Below are positions 34,545 through 43,948 of a stretch of DNA of 64,000 nucleotides, piece after piece; the first letter of the stretch is position 1, and the number at the start of each line of letters is the position of its first letter. Below the pieces are notes generated by a model that saw nothing but the letters and a program-made list of their open reading frames with translations, had not been told where the DNA came from and made no database searches. Position numbers and translations under genes: made by a program. Source of the DNA: Pleionea sediminis (GTDB taxonomy: Bacteria; Pseudomonadota; Gammaproteobacteria; Enterobacterales; Kangiellaceae); assembly GCF_007570825.1 (NCBI RefSeq), contig NZ_SUNB01000001.1, positions 620,001 to 684,000 on the forward strand. Reading direction: 5' to 3'.

Positions 34545-34773
34545 TTTTCCTGCTCGCCTTAAATTCCACTAATTCTCAAACTCAACCTGAGCCACTAATG
34601 ATAGGTAAATCCAGAAAACTGTTCAATCACGTTTACTTGAAAATCGCTAAGTCTTTAATAGAAAAAGTCGGTGAGAGCATCCCCTCAAAAAGAAGCTAAG
34701 GAGTGTTTAATCCCAAATAAGCGATTATAATCTTCAGATTTTGACGAATAATTAATTCAATACGGTATCCAAT

Positions 34774-35877
34774 ATGGCAGATAGCGCCCCTTTCGTTGGC
34801 TTAGTGCTAACAACCTACATCTTGTTAAGTATGGTCGCGTCCAAACGTTTAAAAAAAGCGGACAAACCTATTGGCTTTTTTGTCTTAGTTTGGGTGCTTC
34901 CTGTTGTTGGAGCGTTGGCGATTATTGTTTTTGAAAAGTCAATCATTACTCAAGAAGAAAACGACTTTAATAGCCGACTGATTGACATCAATATTCCTGA
35001 TAAAATTGAACTATCGAATGGTGATATTGTTGACGTACCAAAAGTAAAAGGTAAAGAAAATCATTTAACTCTCGATCTAGATGCGTTATTAAACTCTCTT
35101 GACGGATGCACCGACGAGTCATTACACGATGAACTTAAGTACAAGATACGACGTATTTGGTTACAATCAGTTACTCAATGGTTAGGCAAAACCTGGAACC
35201 TCTATGAAGATGATTACAGTGTCATTTTAAGCGCTCACAATAGTGAAGAAGTTGTGCCTATTTCAAAAAGCGTTCGTTTTTATCAGTCCATAATTAAGAA
35301 AACACTCCTTAACCTCGCGGAATTTTGTCCCATTGATAAGTCAGTTATTTTTATCTTCGATAATGAAGATATTTATTATTCGTATGTTGCTCAGTTCTAT
35401 AAAGAAGACGGAGAATATGCCCCATCGGGAGGTGTCTTTATCAATATTCCTTTTCCCCATTTGATTGTTAAAAGCCCATCATTAATGGATTCCGAACCGA
35501 CATTGATTCACGAAATGACACACAGCTCATTGCATAAATACCATTTGCCGGTTTGGATTGATGAGGGCTTAGCACAAAATATGGAAATCCAGTGTGGCTT
35601 TCAAAATGCGGTCAGAGAAAATAACTTAGCACAAAAACATTTGGGGTACTGGAGTAAAGAAAAAGGAAAACGATTTTGGTCCGGAGAATCATTTTCTACC
35701 AGCGGGACTGAATCTGAGTTAGCTTACGACCTAGCCCGGATTCTTGTTCAACTTATCGTAAAAGACTGGGATAACTTTGTCGACTTTGTTCATAATTTAT
35801 CTTATGAGGACTCTGGATTAACTGCTGCGAAAAACTATTTAAATATTGACTTAGAAGAGTTTGTTGAACATCTATAG
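34774..35877 (+). CDS. Membrane protein with PLDc_N-like helices and HExxH peptidase-like domain
   Basis: 367 residues. The N-terminus (about 5-55) has two membrane helices with FFVLVWVLPVVGALAIIVF, the pattern of PLDc_N small membrane domains. A linker follows, then a zinc-peptidase-like domain with LIHEMTHSSLH (HEMTH at residues 246-250) and WIDEGLAQNME about 16 residues later, the gluzincin arrangement. Predicted to be a membrane-tethered metallopeptidase. Monocistronic. Two small proteins with only the PLDc_N-like pair occur in the cassette region (56375-56653 and 62409-62585). Substrate unknown. Confidence 0.7.
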   Translation: MADSAPFVGLVLTTYILLSMVASKRLKKADKPIGFFVLVWVLPVVGALAIIVFEKSIITQEENDFNSRLIDINIPDKIELSNGDIVDVPKVKGKENHLTLDLDALLNSLDGCTDESLHDELKYKIRRIWLQSVTQWLGKTWNLYEDDYSVILSAHNSEEVVPISKSVRFYQSIIKKTLLNLAEFCPIDKSVIFIFDNEDIYYSYVAQFYKEDGEYAPSGGVFINIPFPHLIVKSPSLMDSEPTLIHEMTHSSLHKYHLPVWIDEGLAQNMEIQCGFQNAVRENNLAQKHLGYWSKEKGKRFWSGESFSTSGTESELAYDLARILVQLIVKDWDNFVDFVHNLSYEDSGLTAAKNYLNIDLEEFVEHL

Positions 35878-36039
35878 AATAGTTGATTACCGGGTCGTGA
35901 ATTATAATTTATAACATTGAGTCAACTGAGGAAAAATATAGAAAATCCCAACCTAAAATTAAGAAAACGTATAATGGCTCAAATCTACTTCCGATGTTTT
36001 CGGTCTAACACTTTAATCAGCTCATTCAATAGACGGTTT

Positions 36040-36690
36040 TTACATAGCTATTTTTCTAGAATAGCGATGCATAAACAACATTAGCTCTGGCAACCGTTCA
36101 ATATCCATCTTAGCAAAGACTCGTTCTTTATAGGTGTGAACGGTTTTGCTAGCGACGCCAAGTAAACTAGCGATCTCCTTAACTGCGACTCTTTGTGCGA
36201 TGAGTTTTGCGACTTCTTGCTCACGCTTTGATAGTTCTTGAAATTTACATTGGTCTTTCTCAATATTAACTTGGTATTTCTGAAATTCTTCGGAAGAATT
36301 AAAAAACAAACCAGACTGCACTCGATAAATGGCATTCAATATATCCTTGAATGACTGGCTTTTTGATACAACCGACTTTATACCTGCGTCTTGATAGATT
36401 AAAAGGCGCCGCTGACTGATTTCTTTATCAACCAATAAAATAATCAGTAAAGCAGGATGGCATTTTAATAGAGCTTCAGAAACAGTAAGACCATCATTAT
36501 CTATTAGCGATTCTTCAATTACTAAAATCGAAGCTTTGCTGCTTTCAATCTCAGAAATGGTTTCTGCTCCTCGGCTCGACTCACCAACAATCTCAATATC
36601 GGGCTGCAACAGTAATTGATACATTAATGCCTCTCGATATAGAAGTTTATCAATAGTCACAAACAGTCGACTTTTCGATAAAGGGCTCAT
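36040..36690 (-). CDS. LuxR/NarL-type regulator with degenerate receiver
   Basis: About 216 residues from ATG 36690; a longer TTG start at 36747 is possible but less likely. The N-terminal about 120 residues have receiver-like alternation. The usual phospho-acceptor Asp is absent: ILVIEES stands where family members have a DxxM-type strand. The C-terminal helix-turn-helix LSKREQEVAKLIAQ plus KTVHTYKERVFAKM is typical NarL/LuxR. It may act independently of phosphorylation. It precedes a second LuxR-type gene on the same strand and may regulate the exported-protein cluster to the right. Confidence 0.85.
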   Translation of the reverse strand: MSPLSKSRLFVTIDKLLYREALMYQLLLQPDIEIVGESSRGAETISEIESSKASILVIEESLIDNDGLTVSEALLKCHPALLIILLVDKEISQRRLLIYQDAGIKSVVSKSQSFKDILNAIYRVQSGLFFNSSEEFQKYQVNIEKDQCKFQELSKREQEVAKLIAQRVAVKEIASLLGVASKTVHTYKERVFAKMDIERLPELMLFMHRYSRKIAM

Positions 36691-37020
36691 AATGTAGTTC
36701 TCTAGTAATATTATTAATAAGGAGTTAAAGAGGTAGCGTGTTGCCAAAATCTCTCATCAAAGTACAAACTCTCCGACAGATAATAGGCACAACGTTTATG
36801 ATTAGAGATTAATAATTGAGATGGAGGATTGGAATATAACTTAAGATATATTTGAATGCAGATATACCATATTGAGAACCTAGAGGCAGTTCAAATAACA
36901 AACAAAACAAACAAATAGTGATATGAAACTTTAGAAATTGAACCCAAACAAAAGAGTAGCACAATAAACATCCAAACTTTTGAAAGTAAAGGCGCTTTTA
37001 ATTGTGACGACTCTATAGTT

Positions 37021-38226
37021 TTAGTGGAGCATATAGGTCTGTGTCTTTTTCGCCTCAATAACCGCGGCAACTCGATTCTTAACATTTAGTTTCTTGAAAA
37101 TATTATTGCAGTGAATCTTTACCGTTCCCTTACTGATATTGAGAGAATTCGCTATTGCCTCGTTTGAAAGTCCTTCTTCAATAAGCTTAATTACATCGAA
37201 CTCTCTCTTAGTTAAAGCAACTTCACTTTGACTTAACGTATGATTCTTGCATTTATTCGTTTTTCTTTTGTTTAACATTAAGCTTTTCGATTTTATCCCA
37301 GTTATAAAATCAGAAGCCTCTTCATCGGATATTAAACTCAGTAGCTTTGTTAACTCAACATTGAAACACAAAAGCTGCTGATAATACCCACCTTTTTCTG
37401 CCGATTCGATAGCTTTCAAAAACACTCGCTTTGCATTTTCAAGGTCGCCTAAATTCAAATGACAAACAGCACTTAAAAGATAATTAACCGTTAAATACAC
37501 CGCATAGGACTTACCCTTTATAACCTGTCTATCTTCAGTTAACGACGTTAATGAAAAATCATATTCTTGATTCGATATCGCCACCCACTGCAAAACACTC
37601 CGATCATAAAGAGATTGAAAGCAAGCCGGTTGCTCAAGTAGTTGCCTAGTCTTCTGGAACCATTTATCGGTTGACGTCTTATCATCTAAATAAGTATTTA
37701 AATGGGCCAATATCGATTCATAACTTCTAAAGCCTGCATAATGTAGAAACTGCGTTCCCGAACAATAACTTTTTAGCTTTTCTAACACTGAGAATGCTTG
37801 TTCATATTCACGATTGGCAAATAAATTATCGTAATGAAGCACTAATGTTCTAACTATCTGCCAATCGGTTTTACTTTTATCTAAAGTCTGTAATAGTGGC
37901 AGCAGAGCATCTTTTGATCTTTCAATGTCACCTTGTTCGCGATAAGGAATACTATAAATTGCCTGCTCCCATCCACCGAAGTTTGTTTGTTCTATATTTA
38001 AATGCTTAGCTTTCTCTGAAAAATCATCACACACTCTAATACTGTCATTTAATCGACCGCCGATGAGTTGCATACCCACACAACTCGCGGCACACATAAC
38101 CATCCATTCAATCTCTTTTTGCTCAAATGCAAGTTGGTATCCTTTGTAAAAAGCCGATTCCGCGTCCCAAATGTTAGCCGCGATATAATTCGAGTACCCT
38201 TCTGACAAATATAAAAATGGAGACAT
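37021..38226 (-). CDS. LuxR-type regulator with TPR-like sensor region, lacking an ATPase
   Basis: 401 residues. The C-terminal helix-turn-helix LTKREFDVIKLIEEGLSNEA plus GTVKIHCNNIFKKL is the LuxR signature. The preceding about 320 residues are helical repeats like the C-terminal half of MalT-type (LAL) regulators, but the N-terminal STAND ATPase domain is absent. An in-frame TAA 9 nt before the ATG and an AAAGGG site confirm this start, so it is a naturally short form, not a fragment. Lies between the degenerate-receiver regulator and the 927-residue exported protein, which is a likely target. Confidence 0.82.
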   Translation of the reverse strand: MSPFLYLSEGYSNYIAANIWDAESAFYKGYQLAFEQKEIEWMVMCAASCVGMQLIGGRLNDSIRVCDDFSEKAKHLNIEQTNFGGWEQAIYSIPYREQGDIERSKDALLPLLQTLDKSKTDWQIVRTLVLHYDNLFANREYEQAFSVLEKLKSYCSGTQFLHYAGFRSYESILAHLNTYLDDKTSTDKWFQKTRQLLEQPACFQSLYDRSVLQWVAISNQEYDFSLTSLTEDRQVIKGKSYAVYLTVNYLLSAVCHLNLGDLENAKRVFLKAIESAEKGGYYQQLLCFNVELTKLLSLISDEEASDFITGIKSKSLMLNKRKTNKCKNHTLSQSEVALTKREFDVIKLIEEGLSNEAIANSLNISKGTVKIHCNNIFKKLNVKNRVAAVIEAKKTQTYMLH

Positions 38227-38489
38227 TTTTTTCCCTTTAACTCTTATCCCGTCATGATCGGCGACGATTCAAAAAAATCACCGAACGCAAAATATACGGC
38301 CGAGAGATATTTTGTATAAATAAAAATGGTGAGATTGATTATCAAAAATATATCACTACTGAAGGTAATATCAATCATGTAATGTATTCCTGCAGGATTA
38401 GTTTTAACACTTACATTGATTATTATTCAAAAAGGCTATAGCCAGTCGCTAACTATCCCTTAAATAATGATTACCTTACTTATAAAAAA

Positions 38490-38515
38490 TCCGTTCACTT
38501 ATCAAAGTGAACGGA
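38490..38515 (-). terminator. Terminator of the 927-aa exported protein gene
   Basis: TCCGTTCACTT - ATCA - AAGTGAACGGA, perfect 11-bp stem, followed on the minus strand by ATTTTTTAT. Clear intrinsic terminator. Confidence 0.92.
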
Positions 38516-38547
38516 CTAAACTCATAATCGTTTACTTATTTGATAAC

Positions 38548-41331
38548 TTAGTTAATTGTTACCGTAAATTGACGATGATTTGCATGATTATGGTACAACA
38601 CTGAACCTTCATGTGTATTCGCTTGAACGAACGTATTAAAAATGGTTTTGATAGAAATCGTATCGCCACTCATCATACACCCAAGCGAACTTGAGCGATT
38701 CACCATACTGAATCGTTGCAATCCACCGTATCCTGAATGACCGCTATCCATTGCCTGACCTTCTCTGTAGGCAGTCCAATAATTTGAATTGGACGATAAG
38801 ATACCAAACACTTCGCCATCTGTTACGCATCGGTCATCATTATGAGCCAAAGCAAACTTTTCATTGTTTCCGATAGACAAACCGGTAGCCTCCAACTTAT
38901 TTTGGTTATTAGCCAAATTAACATAACGCCCATCAGCAATTTGAAGAGAAACATTTAGAGTCTCAGGAAGAGTCTCCATTGCAGAACTCCAAATAGTCTT
39001 TTGACGCGCGTTATCGGTTAACACCAATTGACCATTATTAGTAATAACGATTTTATCAGCAGCTATATCTACTAAAGGAATCGGAGCAGGCATTATTCCA
39101 TAAAATGAAAGTTTTCCTAATCCGCTTATGGAGACATACTGAGGCGCAATGAACATGCCAAACCGCTCCCAAATAACATGCTCTATATTTTGTGGAGAGC
39201 TTCCTTTCGCCAGTTTAAAGTTACCTGACTGATCTAAGAATGCGATGTATTCATTATTCTCTGATATTAAGTATTGTCCTTTCTCAAGAACTTCACCTCT
39301 GCTTAATGCGTCTTTCGGCTCAAAAGTATCTTTAAACACAGCCGTATCCAGCATCAGGGTAAAACGAGTATCGAGTGTCAGCAAAGGAGTTTGAACGACA
39401 TCATTATCTCGTGCCTCAAGCAGATTACCATGATGCGTTCGTAACGAGATAGAGTCACCATGCTGTAAACAACCGGAATTACTGTGATTGATGATAGTAA
39501 AACGTTCCCACTCTAAATAGTTTGTACTCGTTGCAGCAACTCTTCCGTCAGGGTAAGCGATGTATAAATGACCATTATTCGTTCGCAAATAAACCTGGTC
39601 ATTATTTTTGAGGCAGCTTCGACGACCACTGGCAGATCGGTTAACGGGAACAAATTGTATATTTTCCCATTCATTGAAGCCTAACGCAGCAGCATTTACT
39701 TCGCCACCACCATTATTTTCAGCCATAACATATTTGTTATTTCGAGTTTTTAATGCAGTAACATTAAGCGAGGTTATATGGTCCTGCTTTGGTGCCGAGA
39801 AATAAAAACGCAATCCAATGTTACGGTCTGTGTCGGCTTGTATATATCCGTCATTAATTCCGGTTACTTTGGTATCAATCATACCCCAACGGTTTAGATC
39901 TGGATCCCATAACCTAATTTGATTAGAAAATCCCTGGGTAGTACCACTGTTTCGATCAAATTCTTGACCATCATCCGGCCCATTAAACTCAAAACGTAAA
40001 CTTTCCCAATTTTGCACCCACGGACGATCCGTTTTTATTTTGGTTGCATCCGTCGTTGTCGCCCCTAAAAATTGATCATGCTGACCAGACCCATCACGTT
40101 TTAGATAGAAAAAACTATCGTCCTGAAATCGAGTCGTATGATAGCTGTATTGCATTACCGTACCTGCAGCGCGGTATTGACTCATTAGATCTGCATCAAC
40201 GCCCCATAAATACGTATTTTCCGTAAAATCCAACATATTGCCATCATGCTCTAAAATATGAAACGAAGTCATATCGGGTAATCGATGAAAGTCATGAAAC
40301 TCAGAAACAGCAATAGTTAAATCAGCACGATTACGATGAAAATCCATATCAGGATTGCTACTAAACACAAAGTTATTTCGCTTATGATCGTAAGTACCGT
40401 TAAAAAACATATCGTAACGATTGTGACTCACCGACAAATATTTATTGGTGCTTACGTCTTGTAATGAAAAACGATCTTTCGCTTCAACACATTCACCTGG
40501 GTATGAGCGGTTTTTAATTTCAAAACGTGTACCATAATCACTCCAATGCATATTGTCATCATGGTCATTTTTTTGAACAAACTGTTTACGCCCCATATTC
40601 TTCATTCGAATAACCGTTCCTTCCGGAATACAGTAGTTTCTAAGAACATCCCGATCCGTATCTCCAAAGAACTGCCATTTTTCTCCGTCTCTATTAACTG
40701 TTGGTATAAACGCACCGTCTCTACTTAAAAACGCACTGAAGTAGGTAAGAATCGATACGCTGTCGTTATAGTCGTAAGTTAAACGGTAGTTTGTAATAGG
40801 TTGTTCAATAACATTTTCAATGCCAGTAAACAGTTGGAAATTTTGGCCTCCAGAAGAGTCGATTAAATAATTATCCCCTGACTGTAATTGAAAGGTTTTA
40901 CCATCTTGTCCAGATAAACAACCTGCATCCTCACTCACAAAAGTATAGGTTCTTAGGTCTCCACCATACACATTTTTACTACCTCGATAACCCAAATATA
41001 ACCCGTACTCCAAATCTTGAACTGAAACCGAATCACCCGATGAAATACATTGATTATTATCAGCATCGGTTTCGAGGTAAATATTAAACTTTTGACTCGG
41101 TGATGCTAGGTTACCCAACACATGATGTTGATGCATTTTAATCCAATCAAGCTCATAGCGCGCATGATCAACACTCACTGTTTTAGTGCTTAAAAATGTA
41201 TCACTATTGACTCCGTACAATGCTACCGAATTAAAACTTTGCGGATAGTTTGAATCCGCAAATGTTGTTCCAACACCAGCAACTCCTATTAAGCTTGCAA
41301 TTAACGTTTTTCTCCATTGAGTTGATAACAT
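38548..41331 (-). CDS. Large exported protein with beta-trefoil/fascin-like repeats
   Basis: 927 residues. A signal peptide ends near ADS (about 26). Repeating units of about 40-50 residues carry a Cys then (G)D-x-(V/I)S-(I/L/V): CISSGDSVSVQD, CLKNNDQVYLRT, CLQHGDSISLRTHHGNLLEA, CMMSGDTISIKT. Between them are LRTNNGHLYIA-type strands. This is the look of fascin-like or ricin-like beta-trefoils stacked in series. Such modules bind carbohydrate or actin-like partners; a lectin or toxin-associated role is inference. The gene has its own terminator, and two LuxR regulators lie downstream. Large exported trefoil arrays are uncommon in bacteria. Confidence 0.7.
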   Translation of the reverse strand: MLSTQWRKTLIASLIGVAGVGTTFADSNYPQSFNSVALYGVNSDTFLSTKTVSVDHARYELDWIKMHQHHVLGNLASPSQKFNIYLETDADNNQCISSGDSVSVQDLEYGLYLGYRGSKNVYGGDLRTYTFVSEDAGCLSGQDGKTFQLQSGDNYLIDSSGGQNFQLFTGIENVIEQPITNYRLTYDYNDSVSILTYFSAFLSRDGAFIPTVNRDGEKWQFFGDTDRDVLRNYCIPEGTVIRMKNMGRKQFVQKNDHDDNMHWSDYGTRFEIKNRSYPGECVEAKDRFSLQDVSTNKYLSVSHNRYDMFFNGTYDHKRNNFVFSSNPDMDFHRNRADLTIAVSEFHDFHRLPDMTSFHILEHDGNMLDFTENTYLWGVDADLMSQYRAAGTVMQYSYHTTRFQDDSFFYLKRDGSGQHDQFLGATTTDATKIKTDRPWVQNWESLRFEFNGPDDGQEFDRNSGTTQGFSNQIRLWDPDLNRWGMIDTKVTGINDGYIQADTDRNIGLRFYFSAPKQDHITSLNVTALKTRNNKYVMAENNGGGEVNAAALGFNEWENIQFVPVNRSASGRRSCLKNNDQVYLRTNNGHLYIAYPDGRVAATSTNYLEWERFTIINHSNSGCLQHGDSISLRTHHGNLLEARDNDVVQTPLLTLDTRFTLMLDTAVFKDTFEPKDALSRGEVLEKGQYLISENNEYIAFLDQSGNFKLAKGSSPQNIEHVIWERFGMFIAPQYVSISGLGKLSFYGIMPAPIPLVDIAADKIVITNNGQLVLTDNARQKTIWSSAMETLPETLNVSLQIADGRYVNLANNQNKLEATGLSIGNNEKFALAHNDDRCVTDGEVFGILSSNSNYWTAYREGQAMDSGHSGYGGLQRFSMVNRSSSLGCMMSGDTISIKTIFNTFVQANTHEGSVLYHNHANHRQFTVTIN

Positions 41332-41686
41332 AACTCGTTTTCCTTTAGTGTTTGATTAAGGTGATGCCATTAAAAACAAACAATGTGCAGAGAAAATGCA
41401 GAAGAGTTTAAAAACGTTTTTTTCTTAAAAAACATTTTCAAATGAGATTTAAATTGTATTCAATAGAATGCTTTTACCGGTCGAAAAAGCTATAGAGCAA
41501 CTTAAGAATGATTCGATAAATATAAAAAATAATTGTATTCGACTATTAATTTAGAATTATTAAGAAAGGAGAATACGATGTGTAAAATAACCACCTGAAT
41601 TTACTCGCTAATCAGATGGCTTTATCCTCAAGAAACCACATCGTTGAATTTGGAACTATAAGACGTAATATCGATATTATATAAAA
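41332..41686. other. AT-rich intergenic region, no gene seen
   Basis: About 355 bp. It contains a tiny rightward frame (MCKITT then stop at about 41578) behind a good AAAGGAG site and an A/T-rich hairpin near 41420. Neither is supported as a gene. The promoter of the trefoil gene should lie here. Confidence 0.4.
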
Positions 41687-42268
41687 TTAATAGCTGCTTG
41701 TGCCTGAGTCTTTCGCAGGTGTCGTACTAGTTGATTGTATCGAAGAGGAGCTACCATCAGGCTTTTTATTAGAAGTTGTCGATTGATTATCGACGGTATC
41801 ACCAATTTTCACCGTTGTCTGTCCAGCCTCGATGGCCCAATTTGATAAAACACCGTCTAACGTTTTCATATAAAGCGCTTTGGCTTCATCTTTCGTTAAC
41901 TGATAGTTAGACGAAAATTCACAGGCTCGAAAAAAGAGTTCTCGCGTCATTAGTACGGCAGGCGTTCTTCCAGCAAGCTCAACCTCCTCAGAGTCTTCAT
42001 CGGTCGTTGCGCTTTTGTCACCACTGGTACTAATTAGTGAAACATCCACGTTACCACCGTCTTTTTGATCAAACGCCGAATCGGGCTGCGGCAAAGAACA
42101 AAGATAATGATTATTGTCACGGGTCATTACATAAATTTGTCCCTGACCGGACGTTGTTGTCAAAATATGATTATTGGAGAGTGTACTTTGCGTTGGTTCA
42201 GGCGATTCGATCAATGCACAACCACTCAACAACGCCATTAAACTGCTGAAAATAATAAAGTGCTTCAT
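41687..42268 (-). CDS. Small lipoprotein in an exported-protein cluster, about 193 aa
   Basis: The signal peptide ends in lipobox LLSGC. The mature part has a region LSNHILTTTSGQGQIYVMTR, then RDNNHYLCSLPQPDSAFDQ (about 50-72), and a Ser/Thr-rich disordered tail. The ATG at 42268 has AGAGG 5 nt upstream, better than the TTG at 42286. It lies 42 nt downstream of the 470-residue exported protein, so the pair are probably co-transcribed. Function unknown; by position it could chaperone, anchor or neutralise its larger neighbour. Confidence 0.75.
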   Translation of the reverse strand: MKHFIIFSSLMALLSGCALIESPEPTQSTLSNNHILTTTSGQGQIYVMTRDNNHYLCSLPQPDSAFDQKDGGNVDVSLISTSGDKSATTDEDSEEVELAGRTPAVLMTRELFFRACEFSSNYQLTKDEAKALYMKTLDGVLSNWAIEAGQTTVKIGDTVDNQSTTSNKKPDGSSSSIQSTSTTPAKDSGTSSY

Positions 42269-42328
42269 AGTAACCTCTTCTCTCAAGCCATCGGCACGAG
42301 CGCATACCGATGGCTATTCCATCAAATA

Positions 42329-43687
42329 TTAATTCATTGCATCCGCTAACCAAGCTGGCGCATCGGTCGGGTAGTATTCTTTTGGATTGAACTCAATTCG
42401 AGTCGGAGCATGCTCAGGAGATAAGCCCCAGGTTGAGAGTTTTGTACCGAACCACTGCTCGAAATTCGCAACAACGCCCGGATGCTTCGCTTTGTATCGG
42501 TCAACTAATTTAGTGTGTAACACGCCCAGCTCTGTCGCTTTTTTCAACGCCGAACTTAATTGATTGTCATTACCATTGGACGCAATAATGTCAATCCAGG
42601 TTAGAGCCTGACCTTCTACATCGCCAAACCAGTTTGGATATTTGGTAATGGAATTTAAATTTCTTACGTAACGCGCCAAGTCCTCACCTTTTACGACAAA
42701 CATGTGGTAGTCATAAATGTGCGGGCCAGGATTGTTATTCCATTTTTTGATGGAAAAAGCCCAGAGATCGTCTTTATGAATAGGCATAACATCCGTAGTT
42801 TGCCATGGAGTCGTACCAAAGACATTCATAGGCCAACCATGTTTTCCAGCTGTAATCGTTGCTATCGAGCCCATGTATTCTGCAGGCTGAGTACCTTGAG
42901 GCAAAATATTACCATACGAGCGGCAAGTAACGGTTGACCGATCCTTACCAGACATATCCATATTTGCTCCTAAACGTCCATCCGGAAATGACCAGGGTGT
43001 TTCTGGATATTTATACAGGCAGCCTTGAGTACCAGGGCCTTTTTCATAAAAATCCTCATAGAAAAAATTCGCCAGGTCAGTCACACTTTCAAGCGCGGCT
43101 CCGGCAATAGCACTGTTCTCACCTTGTATTTTTGCTGCTAACTCAGCCGCCATTTGCTTGCCTTTAGCGGCTGCATCGGCCGAGCTCAAATTATCGATTT
43201 CTTCTTGCCCATCTTCTTTTACATAACGACGACGTTCCGATAAAAAGGCCAAACGCACCGTTGATGCAGTCATATAGGTTTTAATCAAAGAAACGAAGTT
43301 ATCATGGTTCATGTGAACGCCCACTCGGGTCTGAACCGTCCCGGTCTGACTGACAATATCGTTAATGATTTGCCCGTTGTATTTGTAATCCAGCGTGTAG
43401 TTGTAGGTATCAATCGAGCTCATGACACTGCCCATTTCCACCTGAACTTCATTGAGTGCAGCGGTGTTGAACCCTTGATCGACAATATTTTGAACTTGCT
43501 CTGGGGTCGCCGCAGGATCTTCACCACCAAAAATCGAGCTGAACGCCTCACCAATCAGTAGTCCAGCCACCTTTTCAGCCAGCTTCATTCCCAAATCCGT
43601 TGCCGGATTTGCTTCCGCATTTTGTGGATGCATTAAGGAAAAAACCAATGTGCCAGTGGCCAAACTTATTCCGAATTTTTTCAACAT
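42329..43687 (-). CDS. Exported 452-aa protein, possible pore-forming-type N-terminus
   Basis: Start ATG 43687 chosen for GGAGGGG 6 nt upstream and the signal peptide directly after it (MLKKFGISLATGTLVFSL). The mature N-terminal half is helical with LGMKLAEKVAGLLIGEAFSS and FGGEDPAATPEQVQNIVD. That glycine-rich amphipathic region followed by long helices is reminiscent of helical pore-forming toxins. The C-terminal half is Trp/aromatic-rich (TPWSFPDGRLGANMDMSG). I do not recognise the family, and a toxin role is only a suggestion. It stands divergent from the hydrogenase gene and upstream of a lipoprotein gene. Confidence 0.65.
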   Translation of the reverse strand: MLKKFGISLATGTLVFSLMHPQNAEANPATDLGMKLAEKVAGLLIGEAFSSIFGGEDPAATPEQVQNIVDQGFNTAALNEVQVEMGSVMSSIDTYNYTLDYKYNGQIINDIVSQTGTVQTRVGVHMNHDNFVSLIKTYMTASTVRLAFLSERRRYVKEDGQEEIDNLSSADAAAKGKQMAAELAAKIQGENSAIAGAALESVTDLANFFYEDFYEKGPGTQGCLYKYPETPWSFPDGRLGANMDMSGKDRSTVTCRSYGNILPQGTQPAEYMGSIATITAGKHGWPMNVFGTTPWQTTDVMPIHKDDLWAFSIKKWNNNPGPHIYDYHMFVVKGEDLARYVRNLNSITKYPNWFGDVEGQALTWIDIIASNGNDNQLSSALKKATELGVLHTKLVDRYKAKHPGVVANFEQWFGTKLSTWGLSPEHAPTRIEFNPKEYYPTDAPAWLADAMN

Positions 43688-43948
43688 GACTAACCCCTCC
43701 AGGTAATAATTGGATTTTGAGCAATAACCGCTGTGCATCAAAAACCTTCACAGTATCAATCAACAGGGAATAGGTTATGCGCTAAATGTGCAGGAAATAT
43801 GCAGAGGGTCAGTTTTTGTAGCTTTATCGAAATAACTCAATCCATCATAACTTTGTTTTTATTGATTTATCACAAGGATGGGTGTGCAAAGAAATGCTAC
43901 CTTATTTTTAAGGTACTCTTTCGTCTCTTTATCACAGGTGCGCTCTTT

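Noticed and set aside
41578-41598. Six-codon frame MCKITT behind AAAGGAG, considered as a leader peptide
   Set aside because: No gene follows in that orientation and there is no attenuator structure.
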